From positions 1 to 41,191 of IMG/VR virus record IMGVR_UViG_3300037343_000301: DNA of 41,191 nucleotides; one strand, written 5' to 3'. Position numbers and translations under genes: made by a program. Origin of the DNA: a virus. The notes beneath the pieces were generated by a model, which saw only the letters and a list, made by a program, of their open reading frames with translations, did no database searches and was not told the DNA's origin. Each line of letters opens with the position of its first letter. The first letter of the stretch is position 1. This document shows, one piece after another, positions 16,418 to 23,389 of this stretch.

Positions 16418-16531
16418 AAAAAAGCCCTTTTGGCGTGGGCTACACATCTATGAATAGTATAAAATACCACCGTACGATGAACACGCCGCCAGGGCAGTAT
16501 TTTAATCGTACGGTAATCAAGATGTGTAGCA
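16418..16531 (-). ncRNA. Discrete structured small RNA or attenuator leader (~114 nt)
   Basis: On the minus strand an exact TAAATTTG box (16535-16542) is followed by a segment with three long perfect pairings. The outer stem is GCTACACATCT (16520-16530) with AGATGTGTAGC (16439-16449). An inner stem is ACCGTACGAT (16505-16514) with ATCGTACGGT (16469-16478). TAAAATAC (16497-16504) also matches GTATTTTA (16459-16466), which crosses the inner stem. A terminator hairpin AGCCC/GGGCT with a T6 tract follows at 16418-16441 and shares AGC with the outer stem. GGCGTG in the central loop can pair with CACGCC in the terminator, giving a possible antiterminator. The next start codon is immediately downstream. 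Confidence 0.65.
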
Positions 16532-16534
16532 CTG

Positions 16535-16542
16535 CAAATTTA
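16535..16542 (-). promoter_or_regulatory. Bacteroidota -7 box TAAATTTG
   Basis: This exact TAnnTTTG box lies 4 bases before the first paired base of the structured RNA at 16418-16530. It therefore places the transcription start at the 5' end of the outer stem. A TTTG sits 13 bases upstream, closer than the usual -33 position. Confidence 0.6.
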
Positions 16543-16556
16543 TGAGAATATAGAAC

Positions 16557-16587
16557 AAAAAAAAGCCGCTATAAAGCGGCTTTTTTC
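16557..16587. terminator. Bidirectional intrinsic terminator
   Basis: AAGCCGCT (16563-16570) and AGCGGCTT (16575-16582) form a perfect stem with a 4-base loop, flanked by an A-run on the left and a T-run on the right. It can terminate on either strand. It closes the minus-strand transcript of the head genes at 16610-21450 and insulates the small RNA promoter downstream. Confidence 0.85.
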
Positions 16588-16609
16588 GTAATTATGTAAT
16601 TAACCAAAT

Positions 16610-17047
16610 TTAACTGATCCTGTAATCAATAGGGGTGTCTGTAAGTAAGAGATTGGAATAATGAAGCCTAGTATAACCTTGCCAATGTGTATGGTTTTGG
16701 TAATTGGGATATCTTCCTATTTGTTCTATTCTTATTTTTAAACTTCTCAGACCATTGGCATCGCTATGTATAGCTGGCGTTCCGGTATCTATCACCTCCA
16801 CCTTTCTAGTATATGATACTATGTACGTCCCTGGGACGGTACTATTAGAGAAGCTATATGCTTCTGTGTTCAAAATATCATCGTAAGATGCTGGACACTC
16901 AAGAGCTACTACCGTATACTCCACATCTACCATACTGGAAGATGTAATCTCGCTTTTTTCTGAATGGGAACCGTCAGCAGCTGAGTAGCTTACGGTGCAT
17001 AATGCGAACATCATGACAAACATCCCTATGAATCTGAATTGTTTCAT
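16610..17047 (-). CDS. Exported protein with signal peptide (145 aa)
   Basis: The N-terminus (MKQFRFIGMFVMMFALC) is a Sec signal peptide, with probable cleavage after SYSA. The mature part, about 120 residues, is beta-rich and polar. The gene is last in the head operon, right before the terminator at 16557-16587. A signal-peptide protein at the end of a capsid operon is unusual. It could be a periplasmic or surface protein made during lytic growth, such as a superinfection or lysis modulator. No family is recognised. Confidence 0.72.
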   Translation of the reverse strand: MKQFRFIGMFVMMFALCTVSYSAADGSHSEKSEITSSSMVDVEYTVVALECPASYDDILNTEAYSFSNSTVPGTYIVSYTRKVEVIDTGTPAIHSDANGLRSLKIRIEQIGRYPNYQNHTHWQGYTRLHYSNLLLTDTPIDYRIS

Positions 17048-17054
17048 GGCTTTG

Positions 17055-17282
17055 TCATTTACTTTTAATAGGTACAGTAGTAGAGTTGCTACTAGATGTA
17101 GACTCTGCTTTAGGTTTAGGTGTGAAATACTTCACTCCTTTAGCTCTGACACGCTCTACGTCTGCTAGTGTCATCTTTTCTACTTCGTACACCTTCTTAG
17201 CCACTGGCCAAAAGATGGTAGCTGATGTAGGCTCAAAGTCTACATCGTACTTTTCTGTGATTTTACTGTTAAATTTTGGCAT
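17055..17282 (-). CDS. Small head-region protein (75 aa)
   Basis: This 75-residue protein has a folded-looking N-terminal part and a low-complexity Ser/Thr/Lys C-terminus (STSSSNSTTVPIKSK). It is packed between two late genes with gaps of 1 and 7 bases. A head- or tail-completion role is inferred from position only. Confidence 0.7.
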   Translation of the reverse strand: MPKFNSKITEKYDVDFEPTSATIFWPVAKKVYEVEKMTLADVERVRAKGVKYFTPKPKAESTSSSNSTTVPIKSK

Positions 17283-17283
17283 G

Positions 17284-17820
17284 TTATGCTATGGTTAAAG
17301 TTTTATCGAATTTATGAAGGTACGCTGCTACAGAATCTATGGCTATGTCAAAACCAGCTACGTCATCTGCATCTGTAGTGAGGGTGTCATACTCAAATGT
17401 CAAGAATGCAGGAAGATCTTCTTCTCCTACTTGGAATGACTCGCCATCTGGCATAGTCACTATGGCCAGTAGAGGTATATTCCTCAACACGTTGAGCGTG
17501 CCCACCGTATCGTCTGAAAATCCTTCAATCTTACCGTATATACCGCTGGATATATTTCCATTTCCATTAGCTCCTTTTACGCCACCTTTCAGTCCGTTTT
17601 TATGCAGACTCAGTTCTACTGTGATGTGTCCTTTATCGGTCTTCGGTACATTGGCACTAGTCACTTTCCCTACTAAATCTATAGTAGCAGCGGTCATATC
17701 TTCTATGGTACCAAAGGTCTCTATATCACATATGGGTATAAGACTAAGCTTAGTCGTGAGACCTGAAGGCTTTGGATTGCCATTGCATGTTTTCTTTAAA
17801 TCTCCTAATGTAACTGTCAT
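17284..17820 (-). CDS. Structural protein, possible tail tube or head decoration (178 aa)
   Basis: The protein is beta-rich and acidic, with a Gly/Asn-rich loop (GGVKGANGNGNISSG) near residues 80-95 and an Asp-rich turn near 150. Size and composition suit a tail tube or decoration protein. No separate major tail protein was recognised elsewhere, so this is the best candidate for tail tube. That is inference. It overlaps the upstream gene by one base. Confidence 0.6.
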   Translation of the reverse strand: MTVTLGDLKKTCNGNPKPSGLTTKLSLIPICDIETFGTIEDMTAATIDLVGKVTSANVPKTDKGHITVELSLHKNGLKGGVKGANGNGNISSGIYGKIEGFSDDTVGTLNVLRNIPLLAIVTMPDGESFQVGEEDLPAFLTFEYDTLTTDADDVAGFDIAIDSVAAYLHKFDKTLTIA

Positions 17821-18329
17821 TATTTCGCTTTTTCTATAGGTTGTACTTCTATTAACTGTCCGCTATTTATGCTAAGCAGATATGCTGCATATTTAGGGAA
17901 TTTAGCAAGCTCTCTAGCAGAGATTACTTTCTTTTCTATGACTGTAGGCCAGTCAGTGCCGTTTTTGCTTTTATCAGCTACTACTTCTAGTTTGCCAATG
18001 ATACGGTACTCCACTTCATCCACTGTTACAGTAGGCTCTTCGTCAGAAGAAGACTTCTCTAGTGCTGCCAGTTTTTCTGATAGTACTATAATCTGGTCTT
18101 CTAAATTTTGAGTCTCTGATCCTTCAGGAGCTTCTGCTTTTTCTATCAAAAGATCTAGAGCGTCTACTACTTGCTGAAAACTGTCCGCCCCTGGAACTCC
18201 CAACTTTTCTTGTATCAGCTCCATAGATGCATTAGCCCCTTCTATCGATGTTTTGTACTCGGCTGCTGCTTCATTTAACTTAGCGAGTTTTTCATCCTCG
18301 CTAAGCTTGTTAAATTCTGTTTTGTTCAT
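17820..18329 (-). CDS. Coiled-coil head-region protein (169 aa)
   Basis: The N-terminal 110 residues are acidic, helical and coiled-coil-like (many Glu, Leu, Ala). The C-terminal 55 residues contain a compact region (VEYRIIGKLEVVADK then AYLLSINSGQLIEV). It directly follows the major capsid gene. This resembles small proteins that follow capsid genes and act in head completion. A scaffold role is possible but less likely, because the protease gene already carries a helical C-terminal extension. The family is not recognised. Confidence 0.65.
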   Translation of the reverse strand: MNKTEFNKLSEDEKLAKLNEAAAEYKTSIEGANASMELIQEKLGVPGADSFQQVVDALDLLIEKAEAPEGSETQNLEDQIIVLSEKLAALEKSSSDEEPTVTVDEVEYRIIGKLEVVADKSKNGTDWPTVIEKKVISARELAKFPKYAAYLLSINSGQLIEVQPIEKAK

Positions 18330-18355
18330 TTTCTATTTTCCTTTATAGGGTTAGA

Positions 18356-19378
18356 TTAAAATGATAGATCTTGGTTATTGGTCCACACATACTGAGGGAA
18401 ATAGAATCCGATACGTGTCCAGTAGTCCATCGCGAACCACACCTCGTATCCACCATCTTTTACTCCTGCTAGTGGTCTAGTACCACGTAGCTCAGACTTC
18501 ACTTTACCAAATCTATTGAAAGCTGGAGATAATATAATCTTATTACTGCCACTCATAGACTTCAAGCTCTTAGTCTTGATAGAAGTACCAGGTATGTTCA
18601 TCTCTATCTGACTAGCATCAGTAGTCAGTAGGCTATCAGTGATACGTGCATACTGAGTGTTGTATTTCTTACTCATTCCTTCTATGAATCGCTCGTGAAG
18701 CTCTGGAGAAAGCATAAGATAATCAAATGCACCCGACAAGTAAAGCTCATTAGCTTCTGTGCTAGAAGCTTTTACTGTTTTGATGAAGGTAACTAACTGG
18801 TCTACGAAATCCTCTGGAGTAGCACTAGGTGCTAGTGTGATAGGAGTGATATCTTCAGCTGTGACCCAGTCATTTATCTGCTGACCAAAACCTGTAGTAG
18901 CTCCGTACTGTGCAGTACCTGGAGTTATGGTAGCCAACGCTCCTTTATAATCCAAGTTTAGCTCTTTGAATGAGTTAGCTGCTTTAGCTGCCTCCTCTAC
19001 GTACCATCTAGAAAATGGCCAGTTTTTACGATCTGCATCGTCTAACCCCTCTAAGAATGAGTTATAGACTTCTGTAAAATCGTCTGGTGCAAATTCCCCG
19101 TTAATCTTAACGTGGTGTAATGGGTGTGCTTCGCCATCAAAAGCAAGGCTACCATCTGGAGTAAATCCTTTTTGGAAACGTTGTACTTTTTGAGTGAAAC
19201 GAGATATTACTAGGTCTACGTATCTTTTTTCTGTACGCTCTAGTCTGCCATTGCTCCCAAAGAAAGCTGCAGTCTCATTCATAACCTGAAGCTGCGTCAT
19301 GAAGCTTTTAGCCGTCTGTGTGTCGTTTTGGTATAGTGAGATTAACTCAGCAGCTATACCTGTAGTAGTGATTGCCAT
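18356..19378 (-). CDS. Major capsid protein (340 aa)
   Basis: This 340-residue protein follows the ClpP-like protease gene by 6 bases, the usual place for the major capsid protein. It shows the features of an HK97-like fold: a long acidic N-terminal part, an extended loop region, and a C-terminal segment with GTRPLAGVKDGGYEVWFAMDYWTRIGF, the kind of conserved aromatic end seen in Bacteroidota phage capsids. There is no signal or membrane segment. The product would form the icosahedral shell. The assignment rests on context, size and general pattern. Confidence 0.85.
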   Translation of the reverse strand: MAITTTGIAAELISLYQNDTQTAKSFMTQLQVMNETAAFFGSNGRLERTEKRYVDLVISRFTQKVQRFQKGFTPDGSLAFDGEAHPLHHVKINGEFAPDDFTEVYNSFLEGLDDADRKNWPFSRWYVEEAAKAANSFKELNLDYKGALATITPGTAQYGATTGFGQQINDWVTAEDITPITLAPSATPEDFVDQLVTFIKTVKASSTEANELYLSGAFDYLMLSPELHERFIEGMSKKYNTQYARITDSLLTTDASQIEMNIPGTSIKTKSLKSMSGSNKIILSPAFNRFGKVKSELRGTRPLAGVKDGGYEVWFAMDYWTRIGFYFPQYVWTNNQDLSF

Positions 19379-19384
19379 TGTATG

Positions 19385-20413
19385 TTAGTTTTGTTTTAAA
19401 ATGTTGCCGTAGTTAGAAGTGAACTGCTCTTCTAGAGTGTCATACTTCTTTTTACCTTCTGAGCCGTCACCTTCTCCACCTGCTGGAGGAGTAGCAGCTG
19501 CTGCTGGTTTTTTCTCTAACAAAACGATCTTAGCTTCTAGAGCTGTGATTGCTTCATCTTTAGTTTCTTCTGCTTTGGTAACGGCTGCAGTAACTGCCGT
19601 GTCTATATCTGCCTGGGCAAACACTTCTTCTGCGTCAAAACCATCCTTGATAGCTTTCATAGCAGCTGCTTTGTCTTCTGCAGATGCTTCTGCAGATACT
19701 AGCAAGTCTAATTTATCTTGTATTTTCATTTCTGTTGGAATGCTTGATTGTGGGTTTACTGCTCCTTGCGATAGCGAGGCAGTAATGGCGTCTGTGATTT
19801 TTGCTAAGAATGATTTCTCAGCTTTAGGCTCTTTGCGGAAAGAAGCTAATATCTCTTCTATAGATCCTGTAGGTACGTTCTCCGCTGCTATATCTATAAC
19901 CTGATCTAACAGTCCAGCCTCTAGAGCCTCTGTAGCTGTAAGAGAATGGTCTTTATCATCAAAATAGAGATCTTTTATTTCTTCACTAGTCTTGCCTGAT
20001 TTAGCAGCTACTATATCTACCATATTAGAGTTCAAAGCTTCCATAAGTCCTATAGCGTTCTTTAAGTCTGTAACAGTACCGCTAGCTCTGCCATTGCAAG
20101 CGTGAGCTAACATAGTAGTGGCTTTGTAAGCCTTTCGAGTAGTACCGCACTGTAGGGCCATAAAAGCCATACTTATAGCTACTCCCATATTGATAGTAGT
20201 TACAGGATAGTCAGAGGCTAGCATATGATTACAGATAGCTACTCCTTCGAAAAGAGAACCGCCTGGAGAGTTAATGTATACTTCCAGTTCTTCGCCTTTT
20301 TCTTTTGATGCTGCTTTGGCAATATCAAAATCTCTCATAAACGATTTAGCAGTGATACCCTCATCGGTCCACCAGTCGTACCCTATCTCGCCATCTATGT
20401 ATACTTTAGCCAT
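19385..20413 (-). CDS. ClpP-like prohead protease with scaffold-like C-terminus (342 aa)
   Basis: Residues 1-170 are an S14 (ClpP) family serine protease. The oxyanion-loop motif INSPGGS lies at 47-53, the nucleophile Ser81 is in VAISMAFM, His104 is in MLAHA, and an acidic residue lies near 152. Residues from about 205 on are an Ala/Glu/Lys-rich helical region with a Gly-rich linker near the end, as expected of a fused scaffolding domain. Such proteins assemble inside the prohead, support its shape and then cut scaffold and capsid ends. The gene lies directly upstream of the capsid gene. Confidence 0.92.
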   Translation of the reverse strand: MAKVYIDGEIGYDWWTDEGITAKSFMRDFDIAKAASKEKGEELEVYINSPGGSLFEGVAICNHMLASDYPVTTINMGVAISMAFMALQCGTTRKAYKATTMLAHACNGRASGTVTDLKNAIGLMEALNSNMVDIVAAKSGKTSEEIKDLYFDDKDHSLTATEALEAGLLDQVIDIAAENVPTGSIEEILASFRKEPKAEKSFLAKITDAITASLSQGAVNPQSSIPTEMKIQDKLDLLVSAEASAEDKAAAMKAIKDGFDAEEVFAQADIDTAVTAAVTKAEETKDEAITALEAKIVLLEKKPAAAATPPAGGEGDGSEGKKKYDTLEEQFTSNYGNILKQN

Positions 20414-20455
20414 TATTTGCTATTCGATACATCGAAAGTCGCACCAGTAGGCTGT

Positions 20456-20950
20456 TTACGTAAAGGAAAGAGTACCGTCTGCCGCTATAGTCTTCGTACC
20501 TGTATAGAAATAGATGGGGCTCTTATGTTTGGCCGATAATAGTACTGGAGTATTACCACTGCTCACTATAGTACCTGTGTCAGTGTTATACGTAATCAGT
20601 GCGTTTGACATAAAACGAAACTGGCCTTTGTGATCTTTGAATATCACGAACTGCCGAATATTGGTCATCTTCTCTAGTGCTTTCATTATACTAGCAGTAT
20701 CTTGATTGAAATCGAAATTAAGCTGATGCTCGTTATATGTACCTTGGTCGCTGTTGTTTTTTTTGCTACCAAAGGCTAATGTGTCATGTACAGGGCGTAT
20801 ATAATTTAACGGAGCTGAACTCACTAGATCCTCAGATATAATAGAATTAGTATATACCTGACCGGGTAGTGTGATATTAGCCATGGCGGTGTACCAGATA
20901 TTAGATACGCCTGGCACATTGATGATTTTACATTCTTGCTCTATATTCAT
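20456..20950 (-). CDS. Late protein upstream of protease (164 aa)
   Basis: The protein is beta-rich and neutral, with no membrane or signal segment. It overlaps the upstream gene by 4 bases (ATGA). Its pattern (YTAMANITLPGQVYTNSI, then alternating strands) suits a virion structural or assembly protein. It is second in the unit driven by the promoter at 21465-21472. No family is recognised. Confidence 0.7.
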   Translation of the reverse strand: MNIEQECKIINVPGVSNIWYTAMANITLPGQVYTNSIISEDLVSSAPLNYIRPVHDTLAFGSKKNNSDQGTYNEHQLNFDFNQDTASIMKALEKMTNIRQFVIFKDHKGQFRFMSNALITYNTDTGTIVSSGNTPVLLSAKHKSPIYFYTGTKTIAADGTLSFT

Positions 20951-21450
20951 AGGTATTTTTTGTCGCCCGAAACTGTAAGGCCTTTTTTCCTTTTATGCAT
21001 CCTAAATCTACGCTCTACGCTCTTTATCTCGTAGTGTTCGTCTGTGATATTATATCTATTTAAAAACTGCTGAATGCACTTATTTACTGATATAGCTGCT
21101 TTGACCTCGGGAATGTCCTCGAACTGTTTTTTTAATTCTTGTTTGCCTACCACATACTCTGTAAGCCGGTCATAGAACATGTCTTCTAGTAGATCTCTTA
21201 TGGCTACTTTATTCTTATAGCTCATATCTACAAGGCTATACATCTCTGCGAAATAGGTAGGTATTCTTATTTTAAAGCGATCTGTGTTGCCGTCTTGAAA
21301 ATCTTTCTCTGGCACTATATCTGACTTTCTGATTAAGTTGGCGTGGAGAAGACTTGAGATAGGATCTGTGCAATCCATTATATAGGGATTACCATACTCA
21401 CGAGCCAGATACTTATGCATCCAAGGCTTTACTGGTATTTCCATTAGCAT
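20947..21450 (-). CDS. First gene of the head operon, function unknown (167 aa)
   Basis: I choose ATG 21450 over the GTG at 21465. The GTG overlaps a TATATTTG promoter box, and transcription should start 5-7 bases past that box, just before 21450. The protein is helical and basic at its C-terminus (RRFRMHKRKKG). It has no clear enzymatic motif. As the first gene of the late unit, a regulatory or DNA-binding role is possible. Conserved genes in this place are known in related phages, but I cannot name a family. Confidence 0.7.
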   Translation of the reverse strand: MLMEIPVKPWMHKYLAREYGNPYIMDCTDPISSLLHANLIRKSDIVPEKDFQDGNTDRFKIRIPTYFAEMYSLVDMSYKNKVAIRDLLEDMFYDRLTEYVVGKQELKKQFEDIPEVKAAISVNKCIQQFLNRYNITDEHYEIKSVERRFRMHKRKKGLTVSGDKKYL

Positions 21451-21464
21451 ATTCAAGATGCTCA

Positions 21465-21472
21465 CAAATATA
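21465..21472 (-). promoter_or_regulatory. Late promoter -7 box TATATTTG
   Basis: The plus strand reads CAAATATA, an exact minus-strand TATATTTG. It immediately precedes the protease/capsid operon. A 10-bp palindrome (TCATATATGA) lies at 21492-21501, about 20 bases upstream, and could be an activator or repressor site. Confidence 0.65.
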
Positions 21473-21633
21473 TAGTAATGTGTCGTTTTTGTTCATATAT
21501 GATTATTTGCCGTGTACAATTATCATTTTTGATTAATTCTGGAGTTTTCATCCATTCAGACATAAATGATGATTTAGGTATATACAGTTACAGGCTTACT
21601 TAAAACGGTAGGGATTGTCTAAATAAAATTTAA

Positions 21634-21753
21634 ATGAACAAAAAAAAGAGTAAAAAGAAAGATGGATTTAAGGTAATTTTAAGTGTATTAAAAATACTAC
21701 CTGCAGAATGGTGGGTGGTAATTATTGAGATAGTGAAATTATTCAAATTTTAA
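21634..21753 (+). CDS. Tiny basic amphipathic/membrane peptide (39 aa)
   Basis: The ORF starts MNKKKSKKKDGFK and continues with a hydrophobic run (VILSVLKILPAEWWVVIIEIV) of about 20 residues. A very basic head and one hydrophobic helix suggest a small inner-membrane peptide. It is on the plus strand in a gap of about 285 bases, and its stop overlaps the stop of the convergent 128-residue gene. No promoter box was identified. It is plausible but unproven. Confidence 0.45.
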   Translation: MNKKKSKKKDGFKVILSVLKILPAEWWVVIIEIVKLFKF

Positions 21754-22136
21754 GGAGGCTTCATCAAGCTTTGGGCTAGTGCATACTGCATTTGTTTGAG
21801 GCAGTGGATCTGTTTATGCTTGAGCTTTATGGCTTCTTCTATCTGGGAGATAGATGTTACTCGCTTAGGGCAGTGACGCTCTATGAGTGGGAAGTGTTCA
21901 CTTATAAGTGAACGTGTCTCATTTATACTGATAAATGGAACTACTGATCCTCGGATAAGAGGATGGTACTTGTGGCTGTGCCAGAGGGCGAAGAGTTTAC
22001 CGTAGGCGTCAGGATCATCAGTCCATACGCTGAAGGAATTAATCATATACTCCTGGAGAGGTTTTCCAGAGTTATCGCCCTTGCACTGGATCCACAGTGC
22101 AGGGCGATCTTCTGATTTTGTGTAGGTTAGCCTCAC
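21750..22136 (-). CDS. Unknown protein, second gene of a two-gene unit (128 aa)
   Basis: The protein begins MRLTYTKSEDRPALWI and ends LAQSLMKPP. It is mixed alpha/beta with several His and Trp residues and no membrane segment. Its ATG overlaps the stop of the 100-residue gene (ATGA). The unit lies between the accessory region and the late promoter, where late-gene regulators are often found. I see no direct evidence of function. Confidence 0.7.
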   Translation of the reverse strand: MRLTYTKSEDRPALWIQCKGDNSGKPLQEYMINSFSVWTDDPDAYGKLFALWHSHKYHPLIRGSVVPFISINETRSLISEHFPLIERHCPKRVTSISQIEEAIKLKHKQIHCLKQMQYALAQSLMKPP

Positions 22137-22435
22137 GCTGCTATCTCTACCGGGTTAGACTTTAGGGCTGTCCCTATGGTTTCTATAAGCTCTATCATAT
22201 CTACCGCTGCCATCTTGTTACGCTTAGCTCGCTCGGCAAAGTCATGTAGATCTATCAGTGCATCTAGCTTGGACACTTCCAGTGTGTCTTGGTTTGCAGT
22301 AATCAGATCCTCGCAGTAGTAGGCTATCTGAAAGAATTTTCCGCATATCCCTGAATTGTAAAGTGTGTTCTTAGCAAATCTCAGTGTGGTGATCATTCGC
22401 TCTTCTGGTGATTGGTTTTTGATGTCGTTTTTCAT
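22133..22435 (-). CDS. Unknown helical protein, first gene of a two-gene unit (100 aa)
   Basis: This is an all-helical protein of 100 residues with no membrane segment. It starts at ATG 22435 just downstream, in the minus direction, of the large structured element at 22504-22700. If that element is transcribed leftward it would be the leader of this gene. Function is unknown. Confidence 0.7.
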   Translation of the reverse strand: MKNDIKNQSPEERMITTLRFAKNTLYNSGICGKFFQIAYYCEDLITANQDTLEVSKLDALIDLHDFAERAKRNKMAAVDMIELIETIGTALKSNPVEIAA

Positions 22436-22503
22436 TTTTTTCTTTAATTTCTAATGGTTGTACCAATCAAGGACCATTGGAAAATAAAGAGAGTAAACGA
22501 CTA

Positions 22504-22700
22504 GGAGTGGATAGCTGAAGGGTAGGCCTGAAAACGGTATGACGAAACAATAGGGAGTGTATGAAGATGTAGGAATCTTTAGTCCGCTCTGATTAGCATT
22601 CTGATACGGCACAGCCTTATCTGTATGCCAGAGCTCCTACATATTGATACACGTACTATTTTTTGGCGAACCGTTTTCGAGCACTGGGGCTATACGCTCC
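22504..22700. ncRNA. 197-base rod-like hairpin with about 56 collinear base pairs
   Basis: The intergenic gap at 22436-22776 holds one long, interrupted hairpin. Ten helices pair in strict order: GGAGTG/CGCTCC, ATAGC/GCTAT, GAAAACGGT/ACCGTTTTC, AATAG/CTATT, GTGTAT/ATACAC, ATGTAGGA/TCCTACAT, GCTCTG/CAGAGC, GCAT/ATGC, GATA/TATC and GGC/GCC around an ACA loop at 22611-22613. Internal loops are mostly 3-4 bases on each side. No ORF explains the region. Strand is undecided. It could be a structured RNA, whose overall shape recalls 6S RNA, or a DNA element such as an origin or packaging site. No terminator was found. Confidence 0.6.
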
Positions 22701-22763
22701 GTTTCAGAGCCAATCACATGAAGAGTACTATCCTCCACCTCTGATTATTTACTACTAACACAC

Positions 22764-22771
22764 TATATTTG
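22764..22771 (+). promoter_or_regulatory. Bacteroidota -7 box TATATTTG
   Basis: This exact TAnnTTTG box ends 5 bases before ATG 22777. The transcript would therefore be nearly leaderless. The box supports the reality of the 77-residue gene. Confidence 0.65.
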
Positions 22772-22776
22772 GTTAG

Positions 22777-23010
22777 ATGCGAAATGATAACAGAATAGCC
22801 GCTACTATCTTAGATGCGATTTACATAGGCAAGACACACGAAGGGTTGATCTATGACACTGAGTACAGACTTCGAGCTGTGCGTAGCCCAGGTGGTGTGG
22901 TTAAGATCAAAGTCCATAAACCAGAAGGCCCTATAGAGTTATACGGTAGTGCAGCACATTTTGAGGCTAACTGGAGCAATGTCCGAAGAATTGCAGCAGT
23001 GCTTTGGTAG
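22777..23010 (+). CDS. Small plus-strand protein with own promoter and terminator (77 aa)
   Basis: The protein is basic and beta-rich (TEYRLRAVRSPGGVVKIKV). It has no signal or membrane segment. It is a self-contained unit: an exact promoter box at 22764-22771 and a terminator-like hairpin at 23013-23067. It is the only gene between the long structured element and the origin-like repeats. Its small basic nature would suit a nucleic-acid-binding role, but this is a guess. No family is recognised. Confidence 0.7.
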   Translation: MRNDNRIAATILDAIYIGKTHEGLIYDTEYRLRAVRSPGGVVKIKVHKPEGPIELYGSAAHFEANWSNVRRIAAVLW

Positions 23011-23012
23011 CC

Positions 23013-23067
23013 ATCAGCTGAATCACTCTAGAAAAAAATATATTCTTGAGTTTCTGAGCTGATTTTT
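23013..23067 (+). terminator. Imperfect terminator hairpin
   Basis: ATCAGCT (23013-23019) pairs with AGCTGAT (23057-23063), and an inner TCTAGAA/TTCTTGA pairs with one mismatch. The stem ends in five T residues on the plus strand. It directly follows the stop of the 77-residue gene. Confidence 0.6.
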
Positions 23068-23068
23068 C

Positions 23069-23274
23069 TACTCTCCTACTCTCCTACTCTCTTTACTCGG
23101 AGCTACTCTCCGTACTCTCCACTAGTGTATATAGGTAGTAAGTAAGTATATATCTATAAATCAATGTATTATACTATCAGAGAGTAAAGAGAGTTAAGAG
23201 AGCACTTTTTTGACATTTTTGAAATCAATGTAAAAAAAAAGCTAAATTCGTAGAACCTAAAGTATATACATTGA
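23069..23274. other. Origin-like region with iterons and AT-rich core
   Basis: The gap of about 380 bases at 23011-23389 carries five TACTCTC copies at 23069, 23077, 23085, 23104 and 23113. An AT-rich stretch follows (about 23120-23180, with TATATA runs). A 13-base perfect inverse of the left cluster comes next (23086-23098 with 23182-23194). TCAATGTA occurs at 23161 and 23225, and inverted at 23267. Clustered short repeats beside an AT-rich core are the usual look of an iteron-type replication origin. No ORF was seen here. Confidence 0.45.
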
Positions 23275-23389
23275 CAGCTCTAACCATTTATTCTTGTTTT
23301 TAATTTGCAGTGGATCGCACCTAGTGAAAAGAGAGGTGTATTTTGTAGTCTAGTCGCATACAAATACTATAGGAGATTAAAAATAACTA

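Noticed and set aside
16417-16470. Upstream extension of the 67-residue gene to 85 residues
   Set aside because: The extension would translate through the terminator and the paired arms of the structured RNA.
23069-23119. CRISPR array
   Set aside because: The repeats are 7 bases long with 1-12 base gaps. There are no spacers of proper length and no cas genes.
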